Below are positions 50,001 through 62,333 of a stretch of 64,000 nucleotides of DNA, in pieces. Source of the DNA: Entonaema liquescens (Eukaryota > Ascomycota > Sordariomycetes > Xylariales > Xylariaceae). Numbering within the stretch: the stretch's first letter is position 1; each line of letters starts with the position of its first letter. The position numbers and the translations under genes are program-made. Below the pieces are notes generated by a model. It searched no databases. It saw only the letters and a list, made by a program, of their open reading frames with translations, and was not told the origin of the DNA. Location: positions 693,501 to 757,500 of the forward strand of contig CADCSX010000005.1 in assembly GCA_902805475.1 (NCBI GenBank). The letters run 5' to 3'.

Positions 50001-52000
50001 GTTCAGCTCGTCCTCGGCTTGGTTACGCAAGTTGATAGTATAGTCATACTTGTTATGCCGATGTTTGAATGCATCCCTACGCATAGGTGTTTCTATCTTG
50101 TGCTAGATTAAGAGTAGTGTGCTATGAGACGGGATCGAATAGTATGAGGAAGCTTCGTCATTCTACAAGAAGTTTTAGCCTGGTTATTGAAATCCACGGT
50201 TATCTATACTGAAAGTTACCTGGTTCTGCATGTATTGTTCAGAGCCTTGGCATAATGGATGGGTTCTGTGGTGGCAATATCAAACAAGTTGCCTATGGCG
50301 TCAAAGGATTATCTCGCAATATCGATCTAGCTGGTTCGATGTAGACCAAATAAGCCTCTTACGTCAAGTGCCTTGTGAGAATCTAATATGCGTTCCAAAT
50401 AGTGAATTTCAGCACGATGTTAGCTAGTCATGTTCGGGCTCCCCTCTTCATGACGTGATCGCTAGTGTTCGATCTTAAGAGGCTGAATGGAAGCTTAGAT
50501 GCCCGAGTCCGGCAGTCTATTATGTCTATAGCGCACTATAATCATGGATATCGTCATTGAAGCTCTTTTATAGCAACATCTCACACACAAATGTAGGTCT
50601 AATAGTCTTGAAGATCTTACCAAGTCTCGCCTCCTCTTTCTCGAGTCCCGTTAGTTACTTGGAACTACAAGATATGTATGTTCGCCATTCCCTCTATGGT
50701 ATGGCGAGTATGATGATCAGGTGTCAAGATGGGATAGGTGAGTTACACTTGGAGTAGGTGTGGGCATTCATCATGATCTTGATCTTATTTCCCCAAGGCC
50801 AAGATTGGAAGAGCTTAGTAGGACTTCACGATGGTGGTTGGAAGTGCCGACGGGAGGAACAACAAAGGGATGTGTATCCACTTACGCACCTCGTTAGCAT
50901 ATCTCATAGAACGTGTGCTAACTATCTAGGTACCTAAGGCAAATCCCTAGGTGGACTCATCGAGAAACGATATTTTAGGGCGGCGTGATTATGCCGTGGC
51001 GCTTGGGTCAAAGGGACCCCGTGGAATGTTCTTGGGGATAGGTTATTTCCTCTTAAGCGTTCAAATCGCACTATTATAGCTCTATCTTCTAAAATCCTTT
51101 GTATTAGCAATAGGGGATGCAATATGCTTAAGTTAGTGAGGTCCACATGGACTTCTTGGTGCTCACAGCCAAGTCCAAGCCCATAATCGGCGATTATACT
51201 AGGTAGATAAATAGTCGATATTCTTGATTACGAGTCCCCATACGTTAGATCGCCGTGGAAGCCCTGGTCTAGGCTGGGTTAGGGCGTGATCCGCCGGTTG
51301 ATCTTTCGGGAGGCTATCAATAGGGGTTGGTATCTCCGTGGGACAGGCAGTACAGGCGGGAGCTAATATGAGATCCAGATGAGTATGGGGACATCTTAGC
51401 AGACGCAGGTACTCTTTAATGTAGAAAAGAATAATATTAGGTAACTGAGTTATTTGTTTATTGGATATCTGTCGCGTGTTGTCTTGGGAAAACCCTCGCC
51501 AAGGATGTGATATGGGACGATTTCCCCACGTATACATGAAGAGAAGATTGGGTTTCAAGATATAATGAGAATTATGCTTTACCTCGTAGTTATTAGATCT
51601 CCTAGGTTATGTCTCGGTGGAGACTCAGCTCTGAGATATTCTTCATTCTCTTTCCTTATTTGTACGCGTGTGTTTGCTTTAGCTTGCCTGGGCCTGGCCA
51701 CGCGCGTTTAGATGATATATATCGACGGGAGGCTAAGATCTGGATCCAGACTGCTGGAAAAGTTGGAATACTTAACAAAGTGACGATATTAGTTCTAGAA
51801 GATGGGGGTCCCATATAGAGAATATGTATGTAATATAATGTCATTGTAGCTATTGTAACCATCTCTCTTACATGATGGATAGAATTTCTATTGGTCCGAG
51901 ATTGTATCGAGGCTGAGAGCTGGGTTCATAGCTGACCCTTAGACCCCTAAACCTATGGCGCAATAAGAGCTAGACCCTGTATAAGTGACAAGGTACGTAG
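47055..52000. other. Gene-poor region
   Basis: About 5 kb of ordinary composition with only short frames. One ends CDYHNYGIIEADYRKASFWG at 49413 and looks protein-like in isolation but has no partner exon that I can find. No RNA gene or mobile-element terminus recognised. Confidence 0.35.
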
Positions 52001-52046
52001 ATTTTGGTCAAGTTTTTGGTCAAGTTTTTGGTCAAGTTTTTGGTAA
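52001..52046. repeat. 12-bp tandem repeat (TTTTTGGTCAAG)
   Basis: Three near-perfect 12-bp units followed by a partial, degenerating fourth (TTTTTGGTAAGG and related TTGGTAAAG), about 620 bp upstream of the sulfate permease start. Units are directly adjacent, so this is not a CRISPR array. Confidence 0.8.
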
Positions 52047-52232
52047 GGTTTGGTAAAGTTTTGGTAGAGATTTAAGTAGTACGGATCCGTACAATTCGTA
52101 AGATCCCTGTTATAAGTGCGACAAGGGCGCGCACATCATCGGAGACCCACATCTCGCCATCTACAAGAGCTCTCGTTCGTCCAACACAAGACGGGAAGCT
52201 GTAACTTGTACTCACCAAGAAAGCACCATGAG

Positions 52233-52259
52233 AGTAAATCCAGTAAATCCAGTAAATCC
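52233..52259. repeat. 9-bp tandem repeat (AGTAAATCC)x3
   Basis: Three perfect direct copies about 400 bp upstream of the sulfate permease start codon. Role unknown. Confidence 0.85.
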
Positions 52260-52662
52260 TAATTGCACAATGCTCCTTCCTCGGTGCGCGATCCAGAATT
52301 GTAAATCTTCGTCCGGGGGTTAATCCATCTCCTCGGCCCTTTCCCACCTGCAGATATTCCCGTCATGTTATATTAAATACGACCGCATCATGCAGTCACT
52401 TCCGATTCCCTGGCGAGCACGTTGATGGCTATATGCTCTAAGCCTGATGATTATAATATTATTATTACACGACTATTCGTGATATTAATTTTTATCATCA
52501 GTCAACGAAATCCGAGCTTGGGTTGTTGTGCTGTGTTGTGCTGTATAAGTGTTGTGAACTCGCTGAATTACAGCACAGTCCTTCACTGAACATTCTCGAG
52601 GGGCGCTCCCCGATAACAAACCCTTCGGGTTCAATAATTGGTTGTGTGTGTAAGACTGAAAC

Positions 52663-55348
52663 ATGTCTTCTACTCTGACCAAGGTAGGCCATGGCTTTGC
52701 CTGGTTCTTCAACTTGAACCTCGACCCTTACGGACAACGCGAAGCTGAGGCCATCGATTCAAGAGACGCGTCTCAATCTCATCCCAATGTCGAACCCTAC
52801 GATGAAAAAGATCCCACCGCGGTCGACTGGCTCGTGAGTGTTACGCCCACGCCCCGAGGTATCTTCCAATATATCTACCGCCTATTTCCGTTCCTTCATT
52901 GGATCACCAGATACAATCTGACATGGTTCATTGGCGATCTGATTGCTGGTAAGCTGACAATCTACTCCTCCCCTCGACCTCGCGGGCGATACTGATATAA
53001 TTCCGCTTTAGGTATTACGGTCGGTGCTGTAGTCGTACCCCAGGGCATGGCTTACGCATTGCTTGCGGAGCTGGAGCCCCAATATGGCCTCTACTCATCT
53101 TTCATGGGTGTTCTTATCTATTGGTTCTTCGCGACTTCTAAAGATATCACAATCGGAGTATGTAATCGAATTTCGTTTTATTCCCCGACCATGATGCTGA
53201 AGATGCACTGTGCTAACTACCCCCGAAGCCTGTCGCAGTTATGTCGACTGTCACTGGTGGGATCGTTAATAGAGCAGAGCAATCCATCCCAGATGTACCA
53301 GGTCACGTTGTGGCGTCTGCTCTCGCCGTCATTGTTGGTGGCATCGTATGCTTCCTAGGGTTAGCACGACTCGGTTGGATTGTCGATTTTATTCCCCTGC
53401 CTTCGATTGCCGCTTTCATGACTGGGTCCGGAATCAGCATCGCGGTTGGACAAGTACCCACGATGATGGGCATGAACAGCAAAAAGAAGCGATTTTCGAC
53501 CCGAGATGCCACTTACTTGGTTATCATCAATACCTTGAAAAATCTCAAATACACCACCATCGACGCGGCTATGGGACTGACGGCGTTGCTCATGCTGTAT
53601 ATCATTAGGGGGACTTGTACATACCTTGCCAAGAAGTACCCTCACCGAGAGAAGACACTCTTCTTCGTTTCCACCCTTCGGACTGCGTTTGTCATACTTC
53701 TATATACGGGGATTAGCGCCGGTGTAAATCTTCACCGTCGTACTAATCCCCTTTTCAGCGTTCTTGGCGAAGTCCCACGAGGTAAAGATTACCCCTTATT
53801 TTCTCTTCTATTTAATTGCATGACTAACGGACGTAGGGTTTCAACATGCCGCGGTACCTAATCTGGATCCTAAGATTCTTTCCTTCTTTACATCTGAGCT
53901 TCCCGCAGCCGTCATTGTTGTCTTGATCGAGCATATTTCCATCTCGAAGTCGTTTGGTCGTGTCAACAACTACGTCATTGATCCTTCACAAGAGCTGGTT
54001 GCTATTGGTGTTAGCAACCTTCTTGGTCCTTTCCTTGGCGCATATCCAGCTACTGGATCGTTCTCTCGTACTGCTATCAAGGCGAAATCCGGTGTACGTA
54101 CGCCATTTGCTGGTGTCATTACTGCAATTGTCGTGCTCCTTGCTCTCTACGCGTTGACTGCTGTCTTTTGGTATATCCCCCAGGCGTCCCTAGCCGCTGT
54201 TATTATCCACGCAGTGTTGGACGTCGTGTCTCCACCTAACGTTGTATATCAATTCTGGAGAATCTCGCCTCTAGAGGTCATCATCTTCTTTGCTGGAGTT
54301 TTGGTAACTATCTTTGACGGTATTGAGGATGGTATTTACACTACAGTATGCGTGTCCTTTGCTGTCTTCGTCTTCCGTCTATTCCAGGCAAAGGGACGGT
54401 TCCTTGGTGTTGCCACGGTCCGAACTATTGGGGATTTGAGATCTGGCAGGCGTACTAGCGAGAGCCAGTCTCTGTCTCAGGATCAGAAGACCCCTCTAAC
54501 ATTGAGGGAAGGTCGTATTTCGAGCGAGCGTAACCTGTTTATCCCGATCGATCACGAAGACAACTCGAATCCTCGCATACCCGTTTCCCACCCTTACCCT
54601 GGCGTGTTCATCTACCAATTCTCGGAGCTCTTTAACTATCCGAATGCAACTCGTTTCTTAGACGGGCTTACGGCGGGAATTTTCAAAGCCACGCGAAGAA
54701 CTGACCCAGAATCTCTTGGAAAACTAGGTGTAAGTTTGCTCCTCTTGATATTCTTTTTTCCACCTGCTGATCGTACTGTAGGACCGCCCCTGGAATGACC
54801 CCGGTCCTCGCAAGGGTAAAGTCGTTATAGATGATACCGCAGAGCGACCTACTCTTAAAGCTATCATTTTGGATTGCGCGGCCATTAATAATGTGGATGC
54901 GACTTCCGTGCAAGCTTTAATCGACGTGCGGAACCAGCTAGATAGATATACGCAACCAGAAACGGTCGAGTGGCACTTTGCCAATGTTAGAAATCCTTGG
55001 ACTCGCCGCGCCTTCGTTGCCGCAGGCTTTGGATTTTTACAGCCTAGGGGAGACGTCGAAGCTGGTCGTCGTTGGAAATCCATCTTCAGCGTTGCTGACC
55101 TAGCGGATGCAGCATCACCTCTATCTGGCGAAGGCCGGTTGGGCGAAAAAGGGGCTGTCGAGAAGCGCACGAGCCATGGTGATGAAGAAATTGGTGCACT
55201 GCCATCTTCTATTAACGAAGATGAGAGTACCTCTCGCCAAGTGCCCGTATATGGTCTTAACCGACCGTTCTTCCACGCGGATGTTCAAGAAGCCCTCGAT
55301 GCGGTATTGGAGAATGTTGAATACCGACCCCCGGTTTTTAACCCCTAG
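52663..55348 (+). CDS. Sulfate permease (SulP/SLC26) with STAS domain
   Basis: High-affinity type plasma-membrane sulfate transporter. Five exons: 52663-52948, 53012-53157, 53229-53781, 53837-54729, 54782-55348; phases 1, 0, 1, 0 give 814 aa, normal for fungal SulP. After a ~90-residue cytosolic N-terminus ending RYNLTWFIGDLIAG comes the SulP signature ITVGAVVVPQGMAYALLA. Further membrane segments follow: ALAVIVGGIVCFLGLARLGW, FMTGSGISIAVGQVP and LLGPFLGAYPATGSFSRTA. The C-terminal half holds a Ser-rich linker and a STAS domain (HPYPGVFIYQFSELFNYPNA; LKAIILDCAAINNVDATSVQ). Fungal homologues (SUL1/SUL2, cys-13/cys-14 types) are induced by sulfur limitation; no regulator site is identified here. 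It converges on the sugar transporter gene. Confidence 0.95.
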
Positions 55349-55897
55349 ACACTTGGTGTAGGAAGATAATGTTGTATAAGATATGAGCCTATATACCCCT
55401 GACGGATATTATGTTACCATTTACCTAGAATATGGTTTTTATAGTATGATGAGTTGAGTAGTGAGGAGGAAAAGCTTCGATGATACCTGATTTGTACGAT
55501 GGTTTCCAGTTGTGGATAACTACCTCTAATATAAACTTCCGATATTTCAGCGGACCTGATAGTTCTTGAACAACTCAGTGAAGCTGAACCTAAACCAACA
55601 AATCCATGTTCTGCCGCTAACGCCTCATCTTCAATTACTACTAACCCTTTCCCGGTCTCCCTCGAGAGATATGATGATCCCTTCTAAGGCCCCAGTGTCA
55701 ATTAAGTCAATTTTATCATAACGCGCTCACATATTAGGGTTAGTATAGAACTATACGATTAATACATGAATATAATTTTAAATATCCTGACAAAGTGCTA
55801 CGTCATCAATTCGGTCTTATTTATATCAACACTTTTACCCAACTAATTCTCTCCGTTGTACACCAGGCCTATGAACACCCACAAACGCCCACACCCT
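55349..55897. other. Convergent intergenic region
   Basis: About 550 bp between the stop codons of the sulfate permease and the sugar transporter. Contains the two 3' untranslated regions; nothing else recognised. Confidence 0.5.
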
Positions 55898-57901
55898 CTA
55901 CACCTCATCCTTCTCGCTCTTCTTCAGCTCGATCTCCCTAACTTCGACGGCAGCGGCCTCAGCTGCGGCGCGGAAGGTCTTGGAGCGGTTGCCGAGAACG
56001 ATCCAGGGGGCGTCGGGGGCAAAGACGACGGTGCTCATCTGCTCGAGGGGCACGCGCTTGGTCTCTGGGAGGACGAGGTAGAAGAACAGGGCGTTGGAGG
56101 CGTTGCAGACGGCGAACAGGATGAAGTACTGCCAGCCGACGGCGTCGACGGCGACGCTGGTGACTTGCCCGATCAGCGTGTTGAAGGCGAAGCTCGTCAT
56201 GGTCGCGAGGGATACGCCCTTGGAGCGCGTGTGCGTGTCGAAGATCTCGGCGGGGATGATCCTAGGGGAGGTTAGCTTGGGGGTTGGGCAAAGGGGAAGA
56301 GAGATGGGAGAGGGAAGAGGAGGGGGCGTACCAGGAGAGTGGGCCGCAGGCGAAGGAGAAGGATATGTTGAAGAGCCAGGTGCTAAGGAACAATGTTAGC
56401 CGATATTCTCATAACTGATTCCAAACATAAAGTATCGCTTTTCAAATTAGGTAGGTACTTACACGATAATAAAGCCCCAGCCGGCAGTGCCTCCGGAATT
56501 GGTGTCGGGGGGAAACCGGGAGAGCAAGATGGTGACGATGATGAACATGACGCAGTTGACGAGGTTGCCGGCGATGATAGTAGGTCGTCGGCCGAACTTG
56601 TCGATGAGCAGCATGCACATGGCCTGCGCGATCAGCGCCAGGATGCTGTTGATCGCTTGGTACTTGAGCGCGTCGTCGGCGGATATCCCGATCTGCGCGA
56701 AGATGGTGACGGAGAAATACTGGATCGCGGAGACGCCGGTCATCTGCGTGGCCGCTTGGATCGAGCACGCGAGGAAGAGTCGGCGGAATGCGGAGCTGTA
56801 GAAGAGGACATGTTAGATACATAAGAAAGAACAGTTTGTTGGCATTCTGTAGACAGGTATACATACGGATTCGTGAAAAGCTCCAGATAGCTCTTCGCCT
56901 CATGTTCGTGCTCAAAGTTAATCGTCTCCTGGATCTGGGCGAACTCAGCCTGAACCCAGGAATCGTTCACGTCGCCGTTCGCGTGGAGCTTTGCCAGGGT
57001 GCGCAGGCCGTCCTCGGCGCGGTCGTGGTCGACGAGCCAACGCGGGCTCTCAGGGAAGAACAGGATGAGCGCGGCGAGCACCAGGGCGGGGAAGTTCTGA
57101 ATTCCAAGAGGGATCCGCCATTGCGCGTCGTTGCTCAGGTTCACGAAACATCCCCAGGAAATCCAGCCGGCGAGAAAGGCTCCGATGCCCAACATGAATT
57201 GTTGTAGACCAGTGACGCGTCCGCGGATGGAGGGGTGTGCAATTTCGCTTTGGTAGACGGCTGTTGAGGTTAGTATACTGAGCCTCGTAATTATTCTGAG
57301 TACTATTGTAAAGGATATTACTCCTTTAATATGGGAACTCACTATATCAGTTCGTTAGCACGTTTATTACTGATGAGTGAGACGTAGGGGCGGGCTTACC
57401 GAATAATCATAGTCAAAAACCCAACACCAAAACCAGCAATGGCTCGTCCTCCATATAGGTAGTTTATCGTCTGCGCAGCGGTCTGGATCGCACCACCGAG
57501 AAGGAAGAAGAGAGCACCCAGCAAGATCGTCAGTCTTCGGCCGAGCATATCACCCGCCGGACCCGCGAACATGGCGCCGAAAAAGGCACCGCCCGTGAAC
57601 AAAGAGACAACAGCTCCACTGTTGTTGTATAACTACAGTTAGAACCGGGGATCGGAGTGGAGAGAAGCGGGAAGAAGACTAACTCTTGAGCCGCGGTCGA
57701 CTTGAACAGCTCGGCGTACGATGTGCTTCCCACCACACCAGCAATGACACCGAGATCGTAGCCGTATAGCACCGAACCCACCGAGGCGAAGACGCCGACG
57801 AGGAACTACGGCGCGAGGGAGTTAGCCATCTACAATCCAACCGTGTCGTGCTAATCGGATAGGATAGGTAATACACGTACCTGGTAAGTATGAGGCTTCA
57901 T
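55898..57901 (-). CDS. MFS sugar transporter (hexose/monosaccharide type)
   Basis: Twelve-helix sugar:H+ symporter. Exons on the minus strand: 57901-57881, 57805-57684, 57618-57400, 57277-56867, 56795-56463, 56382-56332, 56261-55898, about 506 aa. The start MKPHTYQ plus GSVLYGYDLGVIAG is typical of this fungal branch. Signatures are GDMLGRR in the first loop, FFPESPRWLVDHDRAEDGL, DKFGRRPTI, and VLPETKRVPLEQM near the C-terminus. Exon 3 to exon 4 is problematic. With the conserved acceptor at 57260 the product would read MIIPVYQSEIAHPSIRG, the family motif, but the donor has one extra G (ATTCGGTAAG), breaking phase. The acceptor at 57277 restores phase but inserts seven residues and loses the proline. 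This looks like a one-base insertion at the junction or unusual splicing. Confidence 0.88.
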
Positions 57902-58908
57902 CCTAGCAATAACCACGTGAGGTTATTCCCACCTAGTTAAAGAATTCTATATCTTGTCTGTTTCTGTCTATCTAACCCAAAGAAACCGTCGTCCTCCACA
58001 CACGAAAAACCGAGGTCCAAAAAAAAAAAAAAAACAACAACGACAAGATAGCAAAGGCAGCAGCACCAGACTCGGTGAGAACACGCGATCGTCGCCGACA
58101 TACTTATATACCTACCTACCTATCTACCCATACCCCATCTCCAAACCCCAGGATCATCGACCCACCGCGTATACCTTGGAGAACCCCGGAGGTGAATACT
58201 CGAAGCGGCACGACCGTTCTCTATTCCGTGTCTACTGCTCCTTACTGGAGGGAATTCTCCCGCGCACCAGCGTGCCCCGACGACCCGTGGTCCGTTCGCC
58301 TTACGCGCGCCAATCAGAACACCGAGCTCTCGCCAAGGGGGGGAAGGGGACCCCAGGGAAATCTGGGGGATGCGATGCGGAGATGGGAATTCCCCAGCCC
58401 CAGGGGGTTTGGTTCAAGGTGTGGATCCCCTCTCCCCATCCACTCCCCTTGTTCTTTTCGTGCGGGACGCCGTCTTAACCTGAAGAGAATAGGGAAGCAC
58501 GCCGAGGCCCCTCTCGTGTCCAACAGCAATAACGAACGAGTGGATCGTACACGATGATACCCGACCCCGATCGGCGTGGCACGATTGGCACATGGGAGGA
58601 CAGAGTTGAACCTAGCTGAACGGGGCCTACGAATCGCTATTGGACGGGGAACACGCAGAGCTGAAAAAGAGATTGGCGTCGTACCTAGATGTAACTAAAA
58701 CCCTACATGACAATTCGGCGGCCAAGTCTCATTTCCACGAACCAGGTAACTGGAATCTTATTTGCATATATGTGTGTATATGTGAATTCGTTATATTTCT
58801 GAAATCAAAAGAAGAGAAAGAAAAAAAAACATAATGCCCAACTACCGCTGGGGTATCTAAGCCGGTAAAACGCCTGATGTGCCCACCTCTATGGTATAAC
58901 CGTGCCCT
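57902..58908. other. Intergenic, sugar transporter promoter side
   Basis: About 1 kb between the start of the sugar transporter and the stop of the Vps62-like gene. Contains an A run at about 58020-58034 and an ACCTACCTACCT-like tract near 58110. Overlapping frames on both strands here have no motifs. Confidence 0.45.
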
Positions 58909-60437
58909 TCATGAATGCCAACTTCCCTTCTTTCCCTCTGCAATGCTATGTATAATTCGGCACCTCCATGTTTGACATACTTTTTCCCTGCCGAGATTCT
59001 TGAATTTCGGCCCTTGGGGACCTGTCACGTAATGGTACTGGCCGAATAATCTCCACTGCCGTCTATCATTGAGGCCATACAACTTATCGCCCCAAGTTCC
59101 TTTGTAATGGAACCAGCTCGTCGGCTCATCAGCGTTCTCCTTCACCGGTTCCAGTCCTGCGTTATCCTTGGTAACGGTATAATCGTACCAATAGCCCCTT
59201 AGATTCTTAGACGGATCCCATAGGGGGCCTTTATCCGTAACATCTTTGAGGATCCCGAAAGGTAAAACGTATGGGTGGTTTCCAGGCGTGGCATACATAG
59301 CATGCGATCCGACAGCGCTATATATAACCGGTCTCTGTATTTCGGACTCGTTTCCCCGTTTTTCAACAGCGTGCCAGGCGTAGGCTTGGCCCCCTTCGTG
59401 CTCGCTGAAGAAAACTGCGCGAGGAACACCGGACTCAAAACGGATCATGCAATGCTCCCAATCGCCAACGTGGTTCCCGTATCGAGTGCCCAGGACCGTC
59501 TGGCCAAGGTTATAGGCGTAAAAGAAAAACCAGAAGGCATCCACGATACCAGATCCTTTGTCTACTAAAACGAGAGTAGCAGGCGCGCGAGAATATCCCG
59601 ACTCGTCGGGCTTATTTCGCATGTTCTGCGCCTCTTGGGACATGAGTCGCTGTTGTTCGGGAAGGGAACGTCTTGCTGGCCGTCGCGACTGGGGTCTACC
59701 AGCGGGGAGCTTTCGTGGGTCTGAAATTCGGTGTAGGGGATGATCCCGGTCCACATCGAACCACGTCGTATCGTCACTGAACAAGCTATCAGGCTCCGAG
59801 TTATCGTCGTGCTCTTTGTCGCTATCCTTATTGTTAAAAGCGGCTGGCTTGTTCATCTTGCTGTGAAGCCAGCGCGGACGCGACTCTACGTCATCCTTGC
59901 TATTAAGATGTTGGAATCCTAACTCGGAGCTAAGCTCATTTAAATTCGCTAAAGTGAGGGGCTGTGACTCGTTGAGCGTCCACTTGTCTTCGTCGAGATC
60001 CGGTACCACATGTTTGATGTGGTCAGCAATATCGGAGGGCCAGAAGAATTCCTGCGAATAGAGGTGAACCAGCGGGGCATAGTTCAGCACATAGTCCGGT
60101 ATCTCTTTCAGCTGCCCGTTTTTCTTGATGCTCTCCTCTCTTAATATGGCAACCTCCTCCTCTCCAAGAAGGCGCCTCAGATCATGTCGGTGACCATCAT
60201 CTTTGTTCTTCGGCCTCGCTGGGGATCTTTCCTAAGGTGCAGCAGACCACAAAGGCTGAACCAGCGACAGGCCTGACGATCAAGCCAGTATGGAGATGTG
60301 TTAATCCACTGTTTGTCGGCCTCCTGCTTTTCTTTGTTGGGTGGGACAGGATCGAGGAATCGAGGTAACCTGGTAACAACTACGATGACAATAGCAAGCA
60401 CGAGGGCGACGATGATTATACGGCGGAGGTGGTACAT
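58909..60437 (-). CDS. Vps62 family protein, apparent 1-nt frameshift
   Basis: Member of the fungal Vps62 family, named for a yeast vacuolar protein sorting gene; biochemical activity unknown. The N-terminal part starts MYHLRRIIIVALVLAIVIVV, a single membrane anchor. It is followed by the conserved patch YWLDRQACRWFSLCGLLHL. The large C-terminal frame (from 60090) contains YAPLVHLYSQEFFWPSDIAD, then an acidic linker. The family core is FWFFFYAYNLG, NHVGDWEHCMIRF, YSAVGSHAMYATPG and GPLWDPSKNLRGYWYDY. The two frames differ by one base. Reading backward from LREESIKKNGQLKEIPDYVL the second frame stays open to about 60215, so the break lies at a GGGG run (CCCC on the coding strand) near 60220-60224. 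One more C would join them (KDPPARPKN). Joined length is about 509 aa, normal for the family. Confidence 0.85.
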
Positions 60438-62333
60438 CGAGAAAGGCGTCGCCGATGCGCATAGCACGTCGGCAAAAGATGAGGCGGTCAACGGTCAACG
60501 ATCAACAGTCAAGTAGGTTGTAAATGAAAGAAAGCAGTATGACCGAAGATACCGAAGATGAAAAAGCGCGAGCACTTGTTATGTGAAAAACGACAGTAAT
60601 CCGAATGAAGGTCGGCAGTTAGAATGAAGATAAAAGAAAAAAAAAAAAGAGAGGCGAAAGTATTTTAATAAGTAAAAGAAAACACCATAAATTGAACCCC
60701 CATATCATGAGAGACTATTCAGAGGAACAACTAGTACATAGTCCAGCTACTAAGGCTAGTATTGAAGATGATGGGTTGATTTTGTATGGAAAGCCGAAAG
60801 AAGGAGTCCGAACAAATGCAAGAATTACGCTGCTGCGACTGTCGGCGGGGGGCTGAGTTTGAAAGTCGGGAATTCCAGATGTTCGGAGCCTTGGCATCGA
60901 ACACCATTTCCTAAACCGTTAACACGTTGGGAAGTATATCTGTTAGATCGGTACCTGTGCCGCACATACAAACTATATTAGGAACAGATGTATAACTGAT
61001 CGACCCCTCTATTTTTAGCCCCTCCTGAGCCCCTGCATAGCAGCGCAGTTTCGTACCTTGGAACTGCATTAGCAGAAAGGCGTCAAAATACATGGCGCAC
61101 TTCCACTAAGATTTATGCTGGTAGGTGCGCCACCTTTTTTGACGTCCTTCTGATTAGTAGCCGATTAGGTGCCTAAATAGAACGAAGAGCGCAGTCCGAC
61201 TTTGGTATCGGACTGATAGTAAGTACCTAGGTACCTAAGTAAGTACCTAAAGAAAGGCAGGGATAATCACTAGGTAGTGATAGCCACATTACGCCACATC
61301 CAAGTCCAATGAGAAACCCACATGTGTCAAATAATTCGTCAAGACTCGACATTTCCACGCAACCTTAAGCTTAACACTTTAAACCCGTCACGCGGAAGAA
61401 CAATGCGACTGTCCTACATGAAAATGTCTTTTCCTTCTAGTCACAATCCAAGTTTATAAGAGTCCAGACCCCTCGATCTCACTCTACGAAAATGCTAAAA
61501 TTCATCTAATACCTATCGACTATACACATGCGCCGGCAAAGCGATATGCAACATCAGCCCACGTGTGGATCATTCTCGTCGCAACTTGCTGATGGATGAC
61601 ATGGGGTATACAGTCTGACAAGTGAAGAAACTTATGTCTTGAGCCTAGCGACAGCATGATCATTGAGTTTGTATTTTTGCCGTTTTCCGTGAGACTTAAC
61701 AGATTAGACTCGGCATTTACCCCGAACGGGCATCAATGACGTAGTAGCCTCTCAGAAAACCGACGAGATAGGATATCCCCTTGACCACCTAGCTGGTTAG
61801 CTGCAAATCCTACGCAATCTGTCCCGGCGCCCGCAAGCCTTGTTTTTGGTTGTCATGGCGTAATTAACCCAATATCGGAATACTAAATCCAGGCAATTGT
61901 CGGATTTTTCATCACAACTACGTAAATTCTGCAGTCGTATGAGGGGGCTGAGTTAACATCCAGTCAAACATATCGTTATTAAGGTTGGTATGGGTTTCTA
62001 ATCGATACTAGATTGATGTTTACCATGTCTCGAAGGGGGAATGGGGTGCACACTGGGAATATAAAAGGTAGCTTCTAGTATGTAGGTAGGTAAGTATGAG
62101 AGCAATTCTTATGAAACTATAGCTCATCTAGATATAGAAAACGCCCTCTTTATATAAACCTACCGCCCGTAACCACCACCAAGATATCCTATCATCTCCT
62201 AACAATATGATCTGCTAGCCACTGCCATTCTTCGTGCCTGGAGGCCCTTTCCCGTTATTTCGTAATGTCGTTAGGGGCCTTTATATTATCAAACTCAAAT
62301 ACTCCAGACGCCAGTGATAAACCCCATACAAAT
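60438..62333. other. Intergenic, nothing recognised
   Basis: About 1.9 kb. Short ATG-bounded frames have no motif. Contains an A/G-rich stretch at about 60625-60660 upstream of the Vps62-like gene and a TACCTAGGTACCTAAGTAAG-like palindromic stretch near 61225-61250. Confidence 0.4.

Noticed and set aside
52001..52046. CRISPR-like appearance of direct repeats
   Set aside because: Units are contiguous 12-bp copies without spacers, in a eukaryotic genome.
57954..58557. Overlapping 174- and 160-aa plus frames upstream of the sugar transporter
   Set aside because: They overlap each other and a minus frame, consist of simple-sequence and promoter-like DNA, and show no motif.
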